In this document: in pieces, positions 1 to 8,103 of the stretch
Layout: every line of letters starts with the position of its first letter
Numbering within the stretch: position 1 is the stretch's first letter
From: Limnohabitans planktonicus II-D5
GTDB lineage: Bacteria; Pseudomonadota; Gammaproteobacteria; Burkholderiales; Burkholderiaceae_C
DNA: 52,516 nucleotides
Reading direction: 5' to 3'
NCBI RefSeq assembly: GCF_001270065.2
Contig: NZ_LFYT02000030.1
Coordinates: 1 to 52,516 of the forward strand
The notes under the pieces: model-generated
What the model saw: the letters and a program-made list of their open reading frames with translations, nothing else
Told to the model about the DNA's origin: nothing
Databases searched by the model: none
Program-made: the position numbers and the translations under genes

Positions 1-70
1 GCCCACTTTTGGCAAAACTTCATAACGCCTCTCACGCTCATCGGCATACGTTTATGGGTCATCCACATGA

Positions 71-98
71 AAAAAAGCCGCTTTTCAGCGGCTTTTTT
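71..98 (-). terminator. Intrinsic terminator of the RRM gene
   Basis: A G+C-rich hairpin (GCCGCT at 77-82 pairing with AGCGGC at 87-92, four-base loop) is flanked by an A-run on the left and a T-run on the right, so it can terminate on either strand. It lies 18 bases past the stop codon of the minus-strand RNA-binding protein gene, which it most likely serves. Bases 1-70 before it show no gene. Confidence 0.9.
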
Positions 99-116
99 CA
101 TGAAGGTCAAAACCAA

Positions 117-416
117 TCAGTAGCTGCTGCGGCTGTCGCGGTAACCGCTGCCGTAACCTGTGCTGGGCTCTTTAGGTTTGGAGATGTTCACCACGATGGC
201 GCGACCACCGACAGACATGCCGTTCAAGCCTTGAATCGCGGCTTGCGCTTCATCGCTGCTGGACATTTCGACGAAGCCGAATCCTTTGGAACGGCCGCTT
301 TCGCGGTCCATCATGACCTTGGCGGATTTGACGCCACCGAAAGCCGAGAAGTTCTCGCGCAAGTTGGCATCGTCGATGGTGTAAGGCAAGTTGCCCACGT
401 AAATTTTGCTGCTCAT
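117..416 (-). CDS. RRM-domain RNA-binding protein
   Basis: Small (99 aa) single RNA-recognition-motif protein of the bacterial cold-shock-type RBP family. RNP2 (IYVGNL, residues 5-10) and RNP1 (RSKGFGFVEM, about 42-51) are both intact. A short Gly/Ser/Tyr/Arg tail (GYGSGYRDSRSSY) follows, as usual in this family. The ATG at 416 was chosen because homologues begin at the SSKIYVGNL segment and an AAGG-type ribosome site lies just upstream; the frame stays open further upstream but that part has no family character. It is expected to bind single-stranded RNA in the cytoplasm; its targets cannot be read from the sequence. It is monocistronic, with its own terminator and a ~250-base intergenic region shared with divergent radA. 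Confidence 0.9.
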   Translation of the reverse strand: MSSKIYVGNLPYTIDDANLRENFSAFGGVKSAKVMMDRESGRSKGFGFVEMSSSDEAQAAIQGLNGMSVGGRAIVVNISKPKEPSTGYGSGYRDSRSSY

Positions 417-666
417 GGTAGAGCCTTTCAGAGAGAAGGCGCACAGGCTTAAAATGTTCTGCACTGTGGCGCGGGAGAAGCGGCATCCCAGCAAGGAAGC
501 CGCAGAGACTGGAGAAACCGCAGCATCTCGATCCGATGGAGCAAGGATCTGAAGGATTTCGAATTTTTGACTATATTCATTTTTTGAATAAATGTCAATT
601 CATATATTTCCATTTGTTTTATAGAACACTGATCATAAAAACAGTAGTCGGGCACAATCAGGCCCC

Positions 667-2058
667 ATGGCCAAAGACAAATCCATTTACACCTGCAGCG
701 AATGCGGCGGCACCAGTGCTCGCTGGATGGGCAAATGCCCCAGCTGCAACGCCTGGAACACACTGATTGAAAGCGCGGCCGAAGCTGCCAGCGGCGGCAA
801 AAACCGCCTGGGCTCGGCGCAATACCAGGCGCTGGCCCCCTCCAGCGAGGTGTTGCCCCTGTCCCACATCGAAGCCGCCGACTTTGACCGCCACCCCACT
901 GGCATTGACGAGTTGGACCGAGTGCTGGGCGGCGGCATGGTTGAAGGCGGCGTTGTGTTGATCGGCGGCGATCCGGGCATCGGCAAATCGACCTTGCTGC
1001 TGCAAGCGGTGGATGCGCTACAACGCAGCGGCATGAGCACCCTGTATGTGACGGGTGAAGAAAGCGGCGCGCAAGTGGCGATGCGCTCGCGCCGTCTGGG
1101 CCTGCCCGACTCGCAAGTGCCCGTGCTGCCCGAGATCCAGCTTGAAAAGATCCTGCACACCCTGCAATCACGCCAACCGAACATCGCCATCATCGACTCG
1201 ATCCAGACGGTGTACTCAGACCAGCTGACCAGCGCCCCAGGCTCGGTGGCTCAGGTGCGTGAATGCGCGGCGCACTTGACCCGCACCGCCAAAGCCACCG
1301 GCACCACCATCGTGCTGGTGGGCCACGTCACCAAGGAAGGCGCGCTGGCTGGCCCCCGCGTGCTGGAGCACATGGTGGACACGGTGCTGTACTTTGAGGG
1401 CGACACGCATTCGAACTTCCGCCTGATCCGCGCCATCAAGAACCGCTTTGGCGCCGTCAACGAAATTGGCGTGTTCGCCATGACCGAAAAAGGCCTCAAG
1501 GGCGTGAGCAACCCCAGCGCCATTTTTTTGAGCCAGCACAGCGAGCCGGTGCCCGGCAGCTGCGTCATGGTCACGCTCGAAGGCACACGGCCCATGCTGG
1601 TCGAGATCCAGGCCCTCGTGGATTCGGGCGGCCCGAGCCCCCGGCGGCTGTCTGTGGGCCTGGAGCGCGACCGCCTGGCCATGCTGCTGGCCGTGCTGCA
1701 CCGCCACGCGGGCGTGGCCTGCATGGACCAGGACGTGTTTGTGAACGCGGTGGGCGGTGTGCACATCCGCGAGCCCGCCGCCGACTTGGCAGTGATGCTG
1801 GCCATCACCAGCAGCCTGCGCGGCAAGCCCCTGCCCAAAGGCTTCATCGCCTTTGGCGAAGTGGGCTTGGCTGGTGAAGTGCGCCCCGCGCCCCGCGGTC
1901 AGGAACGGTTGAAAGAAGCCGCCAAGTTAGGCTTCAAGACCGCCGTGGTGCCCAAAGCCAACATGCCCAAAAAAGGCGACAAGGCCTTTGAGGGCCTGAC
2001 CGTCTACCCCGTAGAGCGCATTGAAGAGGCGATGCAGGTGGTGCGGGGTCTGGACTGA
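667..2058 (+). CDS. radA: DNA repair protein RadA
   Basis: RadA/Sms, a RecA-like ATPase that promotes branch migration of recombination intermediates. At 463 aa it has the usual length. The N-terminal zinc finger uses C10, C13, C24 and C27 (CSECG...CPSC). The Walker A motif GGDPGIGKST spans about residues 100-109, the RadA-specific KNRFG motif is present (IKNRFGAVNEIG), and a Lon-protease-like C-terminal domain follows (AADLAVMLAITSS...FGEVGLAGEVR). The start ATG lies directly after an A+T-rich intergenic region (about 550-640) that probably carries the promoter. The gene stands alone, divergent from the RRM gene. Confidence 0.97.
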   Translation: MAKDKSIYTCSECGGTSARWMGKCPSCNAWNTLIESAAEAASGGKNRLGSAQYQALAPSSEVLPLSHIEAADFDRHPTGIDELDRVLGGGMVEGGVVLIGGDPGIGKSTLLLQAVDALQRSGMSTLYVTGEESGAQVAMRSRRLGLPDSQVPVLPEIQLEKILHTLQSRQPNIAIIDSIQTVYSDQLTSAPGSVAQVRECAAHLTRTAKATGTTIVLVGHVTKEGALAGPRVLEHMVDTVLYFEGDTHSNFRLIRAIKNRFGAVNEIGVFAMTEKGLKGVSNPSAIFLSQHSEPVPGSCVMVTLEGTRPMLVEIQALVDSGGPSPRRLSVGLERDRLAMLLAVLHRHAGVACMDQDVFVNAVGGVHIREPAADLAVMLAITSSLRGKPLPKGFIAFGEVGLAGEVRPAPRGQERLKEAAKLGFKTAVVPKANMPKKGDKAFEGLTVYPVERIEEAMQVVRGLD

Positions 2059-2161
2059 AAGTCAACACCCCAAAGCCCTAATCCCAGGCAAGCCGTGACG
2101 CTGGAACAGCCTTACCTCACCCCAATCTTGATTCGGGGGCCATGGTCGCAAAACCCAAGCA

Positions 2162-2194
2162 CTTGTCATACCGGATCAAGTCCGGCGTGACAAG
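2162..2194. repeat. Palindromic REP-like element
   Basis: A 33-base imperfect palindrome lies between radA and the next gene. CTTGTCA (2162-2168) and TGACAAG (2188-2194) form the outer arms; CCGGA and TCCGG form the inner arms around TCAAG. It resembles the short dispersed intergenic palindromes common in proteobacteria. It is not followed by a T-run, so it does not look like a simple terminator. The rest of 2059-2230 shows nothing else recognisable. Confidence 0.65.
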
Positions 2195-2230
2195 AAGACC
2201 GCCCTCATTTACAAGGCAAAATCGGCCCCC

Positions 2231-2644
2231 ATGAATTTCACCAAAATACTGACTCCACTGGCCATCATCGTTTTCACCGTTGGGGCCTGGCAGGCTTTTC
2301 AGTGGGCGGGCATAGCCCTGGCCGTGGGCGGCGTCGTCATGTGGGTGCTGCTGCACTTCACGCGCATGGTCACTATCCTGAAAAAAGCCGCCAATCGGCC
2401 CATCGGCCATGTGGCCAGCGCTGTCATGCTCAACGCCAAGCTCAAAAAGGGCGTCAGTTTGATGCACGTGATCGCCATGACGCGGTCTTTGGGCCAGCTT
2501 TTGACGGAAAAAGACGTCCAACCCGAGGTTTACACCTGGACCGACACCAGCAAATCGGTGGTCACCTGCACTTTTATTGGCGGCAAGTTGTCCGAATGGA
2601 CACTGGTACGCCCCCAAGTAAGCCCGGAAGAGCCAAACCTTTAA
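2231..2644 (+). CDS. Small membrane protein of unknown function
   Basis: A 137-aa protein I do not recognise by family. Two closely spaced hydrophobic segments (about residues 8-22 and 25-43, AGIALAVGGVVMWVLLHF) suggest a hairpin membrane anchor. A basic stretch follows (KKAANRPIGH), then a mixed soluble C-terminal half of about 80 residues. The frame has normal codon usage for the window and ends 48 bases before ilvE on the same strand, so the two may be co-transcribed. I can assign no function; the position upstream of ilvE is the only contextual clue. Confidence 0.75.
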   Translation: MNFTKILTPLAIIVFTVGAWQAFQWAGIALAVGGVVMWVLLHFTRMVTILKKAANRPIGHVASAVMLNAKLKKGVSLMHVIAMTRSLGQLLTEKDVQPEVYTWTDTSKSVVTCTFIGGKLSEWTLVRPQVSPEEPNL

Positions 2645-2692
2645 AATCCACGCAAACTCCTGTTTATTGCAGCTATTTCAAAGGACACTTTC

Positions 2693-3631
2693 ATGAGCGT
2701 TGTCATTCCTTCTATGTCTGACCGTGACGGCAAAATTTGGATGGACGGCCAGATGGTCGATTGGCGCGATGCCAAGATCCATGTTCTGAGCCACACACTG
2801 CACTACGGCTGCGGCGCTTTTGAAGGCGTGCGCGCCTACAAAACTGAGCAAGGCACCGCCATCTTCCGCCTACAGGATCACACCGACCGCCTGTTCAACA
2901 GCGCCAAGATCCTGCGCATGGCCATTCCTTTCACCAAAGATCAGGTCAACGAAGCCCAACGTGCCGTGGTGCGCGAGAACAACTTGGAAAGCGGCTACAT
3001 CCGGCCCCTGACTTGGATCGGCGACAAAAAGCTGGGCGTCAGCCCCAAGGGCAACACCATCCACCTGATGGTGGCCGCCTGGACCTGGGGTGCGTATCTG
3101 GGGGAAGAAGGCATGAAGCGCGGCATCCGCGTCAAGACCAGCAGCTACACACGCCACCACGTCAACATCACCATGACGCAAGCCAAGGCGGTGAGCAACT
3201 ACACCAACTCGATCCTTGCCAACATGGAAGTGACCGACGAAGGCTATGACGAAGCCCTGTTGCTGGACACCTCGGGCTTTGTGTCCGAAGGCGCAGGTGA
3301 AAACATCTTCGTGGTCAAGGATGGCGTGATCTACACCCCCGATCTGTCAGCTGGTGCCCTGAACGGCATCACCCGCAACACCGTGTTCCACATCGCCAAA
3401 GACCTGGGCCTCGAGATTGTGCAAAAGCGCATCACCCGCGACGAAATTTACATCGCTGACGAAGCCTTCTTCACCGGCACAGCCGCTGAAGTGACCCCGA
3501 TCCGCGAACTCGACCGCATCCAACTGGGCGCAGGCAGCCGTGGCCCGGTGACCGAGAAAATCCAGACCGCGTTCTTTGACATCGTCAATGGCCGCAACCC
3601 CAAGTACGCCCACTGGCTGACTTTGGTTTGA
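2693..3631 (+). CDS. ilvE: Branched-chain amino acid aminotransferase
   Basis: Class IV PLP aminotransferase that interconverts leucine, isoleucine or valine with their 2-oxo acids, using 2-oxoglutarate/glutamate. At 312 aa it matches the bacterial IlvE length. K165 (in MTQAKAVSNYTNS) is the Schiff-base lysine. The class IV signature EGAGENIFVV and the distal FFTGTAAEVTPI segment are present. An AAAGGA ribosome site precedes the ATG. Its TGA is followed immediately by the ribosome site of the zinc-finger gene, indicating an operon. Confidence 0.97.
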   Translation: MSVVIPSMSDRDGKIWMDGQMVDWRDAKIHVLSHTLHYGCGAFEGVRAYKTEQGTAIFRLQDHTDRLFNSAKILRMAIPFTKDQVNEAQRAVVRENNLESGYIRPLTWIGDKKLGVSPKGNTIHLMVAAWTWGAYLGEEGMKRGIRVKTSSYTRHHVNITMTQAKAVSNYTNSILANMEVTDEGYDEALLLDTSGFVSEGAGENIFVVKDGVIYTPDLSAGALNGITRNTVFHIAKDLGLEIVQKRITRDEIYIADEAFFTGTAAEVTPIRELDRIQLGAGSRGPVTEKIQTAFFDIVNGRNPKYAHWLTLV

Positions 3632-3642
3632 GGAGCAAGAAG

Positions 3643-3849
3643 ATGAGCAACCAAGCTGTTGAACTGCTGGCCACCGATTTGAACCCCCAAGGCGGCGTTT
3701 TCTGCCCCAGCCCCAAAGCAGACATGAAACTCTGGAACAGCCACCCCAAGGTCTACCTGGATGTAGCCAAGACTGGTGAAGCCAAGTGCCCGTATTGCGG
3801 CACGGTTTATCAGCTCAAGGCGGGTGAGGTGGTGGGTCAACACCACTGA
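3643..3849 (+). CDS. NDUFS6-like zinc-finger protein
   Basis: A 68-aa protein with the short zinc-finger fold of the CHCC/NDUFS6-like family: C...H...CPYCGTVYQL, where the conserved Cys/His set is FCPSP, NSHPKVYL and KCPYC. Homologues often sit next to ilvE and LPS genes in Burkholderiales. The ATG at 3643 was chosen over the TTG at 3628 because AGGAG (3631-3635) is correctly spaced from it. It lies 11 bases after ilvE, so the two are probably translated from one transcript. The biochemical role is unknown; it probably binds zinc. Confidence 0.9.
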   Translation: MSNQAVELLATDLNPQGGVFCPSPKADMKLWNSHPKVYLDVAKTGEAKCPYCGTVYQLKAGEVVGQHH

Positions 3850-3872
3850 TCACAACCCAGACTGGATTTCTT

Positions 3873-4760
3873 TTGAGTGATCAAACTGTTCATGACCTGA
3901 ATGACGTCACGATCATCATCGTGACTTACAACAGCGCCCACTGCTTGCCCGAACTTGGGCGATCACTTGCGCAATGCCCTCACATCATGGTCGTGGACAA
4001 CGGCAGTGATGACGGATGCGCAGATGCCGCTCGACAGCATTTGCCTGATTCAAAAATTATCGCGCTGCCTAAAAACCTGGGGTTTGGTGCCGCCAACAAC
4101 CTTGCGTTGCATCAAGTCACCACCACTTTTTCACTGCTGTTGAATCCAGATTGTGAGATCACACCTGCATCCATATTGGCATTGATGCACACTGCGATCG
4201 CACATCCTCAAGCCGCCATCATTGCGCCTCAACTGCTCCACTCAGACAACTCCCCAGACACCAACTACCGTTGGCCCCATCTCCTTTGGAAATCCAAAGG
4301 TCCTGCTGCAACGCATGGACCAGCCTGCGTGGGCTTTGTGTGTGGCGCGACCATGCTTTTCAGAATCAAGGCTTTTGATGTGGTCGGATTCTTTGACGAA
4401 GGCTTTTTCCTCTACTACGAAGATGATGATCTGTGCCTCAGGTTATTTAAAGCCAAGCGCGCCATGATCATCGACCCCGCCGTGACGGCAGTTCATCGGT
4501 CACGAGGTTCGGTCAAAGGTAAAAGTCCTCTGAAAAGTGAGTATGTTCGTGGCTATCACCATGCGCAATCCAAACTCTTCTTCACGGCCAAACACATTCA
4601 CCTTGAAAAAGCCATCTCGAAGCGCAAAAAACTGATTTTTCAAACCTGTCTGGCTCTGCCCTTGAGAATGCTGCTGCCATCACCCCGGCTCGTTGCCAGA
4701 ATGGTTGGGCGACTGAGAGGGGTGATTGATTGGAAACCCCATGAAAACCAAAACTCCTAG
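3873..4760 (+). CDS. Glycosyltransferase family 2 (rhamnosyltransferase-like)
   Basis: A 295-aa GT-A fold enzyme, probably adding a sugar to LPS core/O-antigen or another surface glycan at the cytoplasmic face of the inner membrane. N-terminal VTIIIVTYNSAHCL (residues 12-25), VVDNGSDDG (40-48) and the metal-binding-type LLLNPDCEI (88-96) are typical. A later YYEDDDLCLRL segment matches the rhamnosyltransferase/WcaA group. No in-frame ATG occurs before residue 39, inside the fold, so TTG at 3873 is the likely start. It begins 23 bases after the zinc-finger gene and overlaps the next glycosyltransferase by 20 bases. Donor and acceptor cannot be deduced. Confidence 0.9.
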   Translation: MSDQTVHDLNDVTIIIVTYNSAHCLPELGRSLAQCPHIMVVDNGSDDGCADAARQHLPDSKIIALPKNLGFGAANNLALHQVTTTFSLLLNPDCEITPASILALMHTAIAHPQAAIIAPQLLHSDNSPDTNYRWPHLLWKSKGPAATHGPACVGFVCGATMLFRIKAFDVVGFFDEGFFLYYEDDDLCLRLFKAKRAMIIDPAVTAVHRSRGSVKGKSPLKSEYVRGYHHAQSKLFFTAKHIHLEKAISKRKKLIFQTCLALPLRMLLPSPRLVARMVGRLRGVIDWKPHENQNS

Positions 4761-5526
4761 CTTGTGTATAGGGATTCTCACCATGAATGAGTCCCGGCGC
4801 ATTGCAAAATGCATTGAAAGTGCCAAGTTTGCTGATCAGATTGTGGTGGTAGACAGCGGAAGTAAAGACGATACCGTGCTCATTGCACAATCCCTTGGCG
4901 CTCAAGTTCATATCCATACAGACTGGAAAGGATTTGCAGAACAACGCAATAGACTTTTGCAATACTGCTCTTCAGATTACATATTCTTTCTGGATGCGGA
5001 CGAGGTCATAACCCCTGAACTGGAAAAAGAAATTCAGACTGCCGTCTCAAGTGGACTGAATGGTGTTTGGGAGATTTTGTGGCTTCAAATCGCATATGGA
5101 AAACCCCTGAAATATATGAAGGCTACAGGTGGTGTAAAGCGGCTTTTCCGGACTTCTAATTTATTTAAATTTGAAGGCGTAGTTCACGAAAATGCTGTAT
5201 TACATGACACCAATACACCTGTTATCACATGCAAATCCCGGTTACTTCATTATTCACGTGAAACAGTCTACGAGAGCCTTCAAAAATTAGCTCAATATTC
5301 TCAACTTGGCGCATTAAAACGGGCCAACACTGGAAAAAAGGGTGGGGTTTTACGAGGTTTTGCATCGGCATTTGTCAGTTTTATTCAGCTATATATTTTC
5401 AGGCGTGGATTTATGTGCGGCCCACAGGGATTTCTCTTCTGTTTTTTTATCGCGCTTGAGTGTTTTTTCAGGTACACCATGCTCCACTACGACAGATCAA
5501 TGCTCAATAAATCTTTCATACGATAA
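4741..5526 (+). CDS. Glycosyltransferase family 2 (WaaE/KdtX-like)
   Basis: A 261-aa GT2 enzyme resembling the LPS-core beta-1,4-glucosyltransferase group. DSGSKDDT (38-45), the metal-binding DADE (85-88) and the WKGFAEQRN segment (62-70) are hallmarks of that group. The C-terminal third holds hydrophobic and aromatic stretches that may contact the membrane. The ATG at 4741 is preferred; a GTG at 4726 is also in frame. It overlaps the preceding glycosyltransferase by 20 bases and ends in TAATG with the next gene, so the three are translationally coupled. The DNA is visibly more A+T-rich than the flanking housekeeping genes, which suggests transfer. Confidence 0.9.
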   Translation: MKTKTPSLCIGILTMNESRRIAKCIESAKFADQIVVVDSGSKDDTVLIAQSLGAQVHIHTDWKGFAEQRNRLLQYCSSDYIFFLDADEVITPELEKEIQTAVSSGLNGVWEILWLQIAYGKPLKYMKATGGVKRLFRTSNLFKFEGVVHENAVLHDTNTPVITCKSRLLHYSRETVYESLQKLAQYSQLGALKRANTGKKGGVLRGFASAFVSFIQLYIFRRGFMCGPQGFLFCFFIALECFFRYTMLHYDRSMLNKSFIR

Positions 5527-6509
5527 TGCACATTCTATTTATCAATCGTGCTTCAATTCCTGTATTTGCTTATGGTGGAACAGAACGCGTAATCTGGGAC
5601 TTGGGCCAAGCATTGGTTAAAATGGGACACCGGGTCAGTTATTTAGTGCCACAGGGTTCAGAGTGTCATTTTGGTCAAATTATTCCAATTCAAGAAGATC
5701 TTGATTGGCAAAATCAGATCCCTGAAGATGTAGATATAGTTCACTTCCAGTTCAACCCCGGTCTAGGTCTTGAACTTGATCGCCCATGGTTGATCACCCA
5801 GCATGGAAACTCGCAAGTCAGCGAACCACTTCCCGAAAATACGGTATTTGTATCTCAAAATCATGCATTAAGACACAACTCTAATTGTTTTATTCATAAT
5901 GGATTGGATTGGTCTAGTTATGGCCCTATTGAACTCGACAAGACGGATGATTATTTTCATTTTTTAGGAAAAGCTGCTTGGAGCGTAAAAAATGTTCAAG
6001 GCGCTATAGATAGCAGTTTGCAAGCCAACGCCCCATTAATTGTGATGGGCGGCGATCGCCTGAATATCAAACGTGGATTTCGCTTCACTTGGTCTAGAAA
6101 GATCAATTTTCTAGGAATGGTTGGCGGAGAAACCAAATTTTCTGTCTTGCGGAAGTCAAGGGGCTTGATTTTTCCTGTGAGATGGCACGAACCATTTGGT
6201 TTGGCCGCCATCGAAAGCCTTTATTTCGGTTGCCCAGTCTTCGCCACTCCGTATGGTGCACTTCCGGAGTTAGTTCCCACAGAATGTGGAACGCTTTCAA
6301 TAAAAATGTCTGATCTGGTTGATGCCATGAAAAATCAATCATTTAATCGGGAAGTTTGCCACCTACATGCTGCGAATAACTTCAACGCCGAGAAAATGGC
6401 TGCCAGCTACTTTCACATCTATCAAAGAGTAATTAACCGAGAAAAATTACATACTGCGCATCCATGCATGGAAATCTCAGCCTCAAAGCTACCTTGGCAA
6501 AAAAATTAA
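5526..6509 (+). CDS. Glycosyltransferase family 4
   Basis: A 327-aa GT-B fold retaining glycosyltransferase. The N-terminal YGGTERVIWDLGQAL (about 16-30) binds the acceptor side. The C-terminal donor-site EX7E motif is intact (E222-E230 in HEPFGLAAIES), followed by YFGCPVFATPYGALPELV. The start overlaps the previous stop by one base (TAATG). Codon use is A+T-rich like its upstream partner. It is the last gene of the glycan cluster; 171 bases later an IS begins, so further genes may once have followed. Sugar specificity is unknown. Confidence 0.92.
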   Translation: MHILFINRASIPVFAYGGTERVIWDLGQALVKMGHRVSYLVPQGSECHFGQIIPIQEDLDWQNQIPEDVDIVHFQFNPGLGLELDRPWLITQHGNSQVSEPLPENTVFVSQNHALRHNSNCFIHNGLDWSSYGPIELDKTDDYFHFLGKAAWSVKNVQGAIDSSLQANAPLIVMGGDRLNIKRGFRFTWSRKINFLGMVGGETKFSVLRKSRGLIFPVRWHEPFGLAAIESLYFGCPVFATPYGALPELVPTECGTLSIKMSDLVDAMKNQSFNREVCHLHAANNFNAEKMAASYFHIYQRVINREKLHTAHPCMEISASKLPWQKN

Positions 6510-6567
6510 ATAGCAATATTTAGCGATTTCATTTGGCACTCACTCTAAAAAGTCATCCCTGATAAAC

Positions 6568-6660
6568 CCCTGAAACCCGCATGAATGCTAGCTTTCAGGG
6601 TCATTCCCAATGTTCAAAACTCCCACATTGATATTCAATGGAGCCTGTTTTCTGGGAGTT
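6568..6660 (+). other. Two inverted repeats between glycosyltransferases and IS
   Basis: CCCTGAAA (6568-6575) pairs with TTTCAGGG (6593-6600). AACTCCCA (6618-6625) pairs with TGGGAGTT (6653-6660), the latter followed by TTT and so weakly terminator-like for the glycosyltransferase transcript. The stretch 6510-6680 has no coding frame of note. The density of palindromes just outside the IS suggests remnants of an older mobile element or a transcription-termination region. Confidence 0.45.
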
Positions 6661-6680
6661 TTTGAGGCCCATATGTCCAT

Positions 6681-6701
6681 CAATCCACCGAACTTAAGCC
6701 A
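6681..6701 (+). repeat. Left terminal inverted repeat of the IS
   Basis: Twenty-one bases starting CAATCCACCG, the exact reverse complement of 8062-8082. Matching ends without any mismatch suggest a recently active element. The base outside it is T, and the corresponding base outside the right repeat does not extend the match. Confidence 0.95.
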
Positions 6702-6879
6702 TAATCATTCACGCAACTCATTGATTTAATTGCAGTTTTTCTTATTTTCTTGTTCCACATCATGACTCCCACCATGGCAAGAAAATACAGGGTTTACCCT
6801 TGATTCATCACCTCTTGATGACCTGACCTCTCTCTTTGCCCAGCTGGGTCAGTTCATCCACAGCCCTGCCTTTGCAGAT

Positions 6880-8061
6880 TTGGCCCGAGGCACCCAGTCC
6901 ACCGCCTTTGTTCGCCAACGCAAACTGCCCCTGCCTTGTCTCGTAGGCGCTTTGCTCAGCCATCGTTCCCAATCTCAGCAGTTGATGCTGGACTCCTTTT
7001 TCGCCAGCTTGGCCGGTCACGCAGGTCTTGAGCGCGTGGCCAGTGACCGCGCCTTTGCCCAAGCACGTAACAAAATCAAGCCCGCCGCCCTGACTGCCTT
7101 GAACGCTCAATTGCTGGACCTGGCTCAGGCCAGAGGCTGGATGCCGCTTTGGCATGGCTTGCGTGTGGTGGCCGCAGACGCCTCAGTGTTCATGCCCGCC
7201 ACCCGTGCGTGCCACCAAACGCGCCTTGCAGCCCAACCCGATCAGCGCTTGTTTGGCCTGTATTTGCCCGGCCCTGAGCTGTGTCTGCATGCCCAGCTCT
7301 ACGGCCCCGAGACGGGCGAGCGTCAGATGCTCTTTGAGAGTCTGCACCACCTGCAAGCCAATGATGTGCTGGTGCTTGACCGGGGCTATCCGGCTGCTTG
7401 GTTGATCGCCTTGTTGCAGCAGCAAAGTATCCGCTTTTGCATGCGCTGCGACAGTGACAGCGGCTTCAAGGCGGTGCGCGAGTTCTTGCGCAGCGGACCC
7501 AGCGAGGCGATGGTCACCCTGAACATGCCCAGCACTGAAGATGCCAAGGATTACGAGTTCATTCGCCAAGCCCCGCGCGTGCGCCTGGTGCGTTGTGTCA
7601 GCTCCAGCGGCAAGGTGCGCGTGTTGCTCACCAACTTGGATGCACGGGCGTTTCCTGCTGAGGTGTTTGGGCAGCTGTACCACCAACGCTGGCGCATCGA
7701 AGAAGCCTTCAAACGCCTCAAGAACCGCCTGAAAATTGAAAGCGTCAGCGGCCTGAGCCAGCAAGCCTGTGTCATTAATATCGCTGCCAAAGTGTTGGCC
7801 GACAACCTGGGCGCTTTGCTCAGTCACTGTGCCCGTGGCATGCAAGAGCGCACGGATCGTGTCTGCAACCGCAGCTATGCGGCCAGCTTGATGCAACGCA
7901 TGCTGCCTCGTTTGCTGTTGCTGCCGGGTGCCCTTGCGACGTGCATCGCCCAGAGCATTGAACTGCTCAAAGGCAATCTGGTGCGACGGGTTGATGGTCG
8001 ATCTCGGCCGCGCCCTGCGAGCAAAAACAAGCCGCATCCGCATTTGGCTTACAAGGGTTAG
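6880..8061 (+). CDS. IS4-family transposase (start uncertain)
   Basis: DDE transposase with D100 (VVAADASVF), D167 (VLVLDRGYPA) and E274 inside YHQRWRIEEAFKRLK, giving the IS4 signature Y267-R270-E274-K281 (numbered from the TTG at 6880). It is 393 aa from that TTG. The frame is open back to 6766 and the upstream residues look genuinely family-like (LDDLTSLFAQLGQFI), but no ATG occurs there. An ATG at 6762 or 6774 lies in another frame and reads only MTPTMARKYRVYP before a stop. The true product may therefore need a +1 shift near AGAAAATAC, a non-ATG start, or may be inactive through an indel. Confidence 0.85.
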   Translation: MARGTQSTAFVRQRKLPLPCLVGALLSHRSQSQQLMLDSFFASLAGHAGLERVASDRAFAQARNKIKPAALTALNAQLLDLAQARGWMPLWHGLRVVAADASVFMPATRACHQTRLAAQPDQRLFGLYLPGPELCLHAQLYGPETGERQMLFESLHHLQANDVLVLDRGYPAAWLIALLQQQSIRFCMRCDSDSGFKAVREFLRSGPSEAMVTLNMPSTEDAKDYEFIRQAPRVRLVRCVSSSGKVRVLLTNLDARAFPAEVFGQLYHQRWRIEEAFKRLKNRLKIESVSGLSQQACVINIAAKVLADNLGALLSHCARGMQERTDRVCNRSYAASLMQRMLPRLLLLPGALATCIAQSIELLKGNLVRRVDGRSRPRPASKNKPHPHLAYKG

Positions 8062-8082
8062 TGGCTTAAGTTCGGTGGATTG
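8062..8082 (-). repeat. Right terminal inverted repeat of the IS
   Basis: Reverse complement of 6681-6701 with no mismatch. It begins at the base after the transposase stop codon. On its outer side comes GGGTGAAACCCGGCGTGAC, itself half-palindromic, then the last codons of ampG. Confidence 0.95.
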
Positions 8083-8103
8083 GGGTGAAACCCGGCGTGA
8101 CAT

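Larger units (their letters stand above)
6681..8082 (+). mobile_element. IS4-family insertion sequence, 1402 bp
   Basis: The boundaries are set by perfect 21-base terminal inverted repeats that start CAATCCACC at both ends, reading inward. One DDE transposase fills the interior, and its stop codon (8059-8061) abuts the right repeat. The size and the Y-(2)-R-(3)-E-(6)-K signature fit the IS4 family. The flanks (…GTCCAT on the left, GGGTGAAAC… on the right) show no direct duplication, although IS4 elements normally make one of about 8-13 bp. The right end lies 21 bases from the end of ampG. Confidence 0.93.

Noticed and set aside
9..452. Plus-strand frame of 147 codons
   Set aside because: It is antisense to the RRM protein and crosses its terminator.
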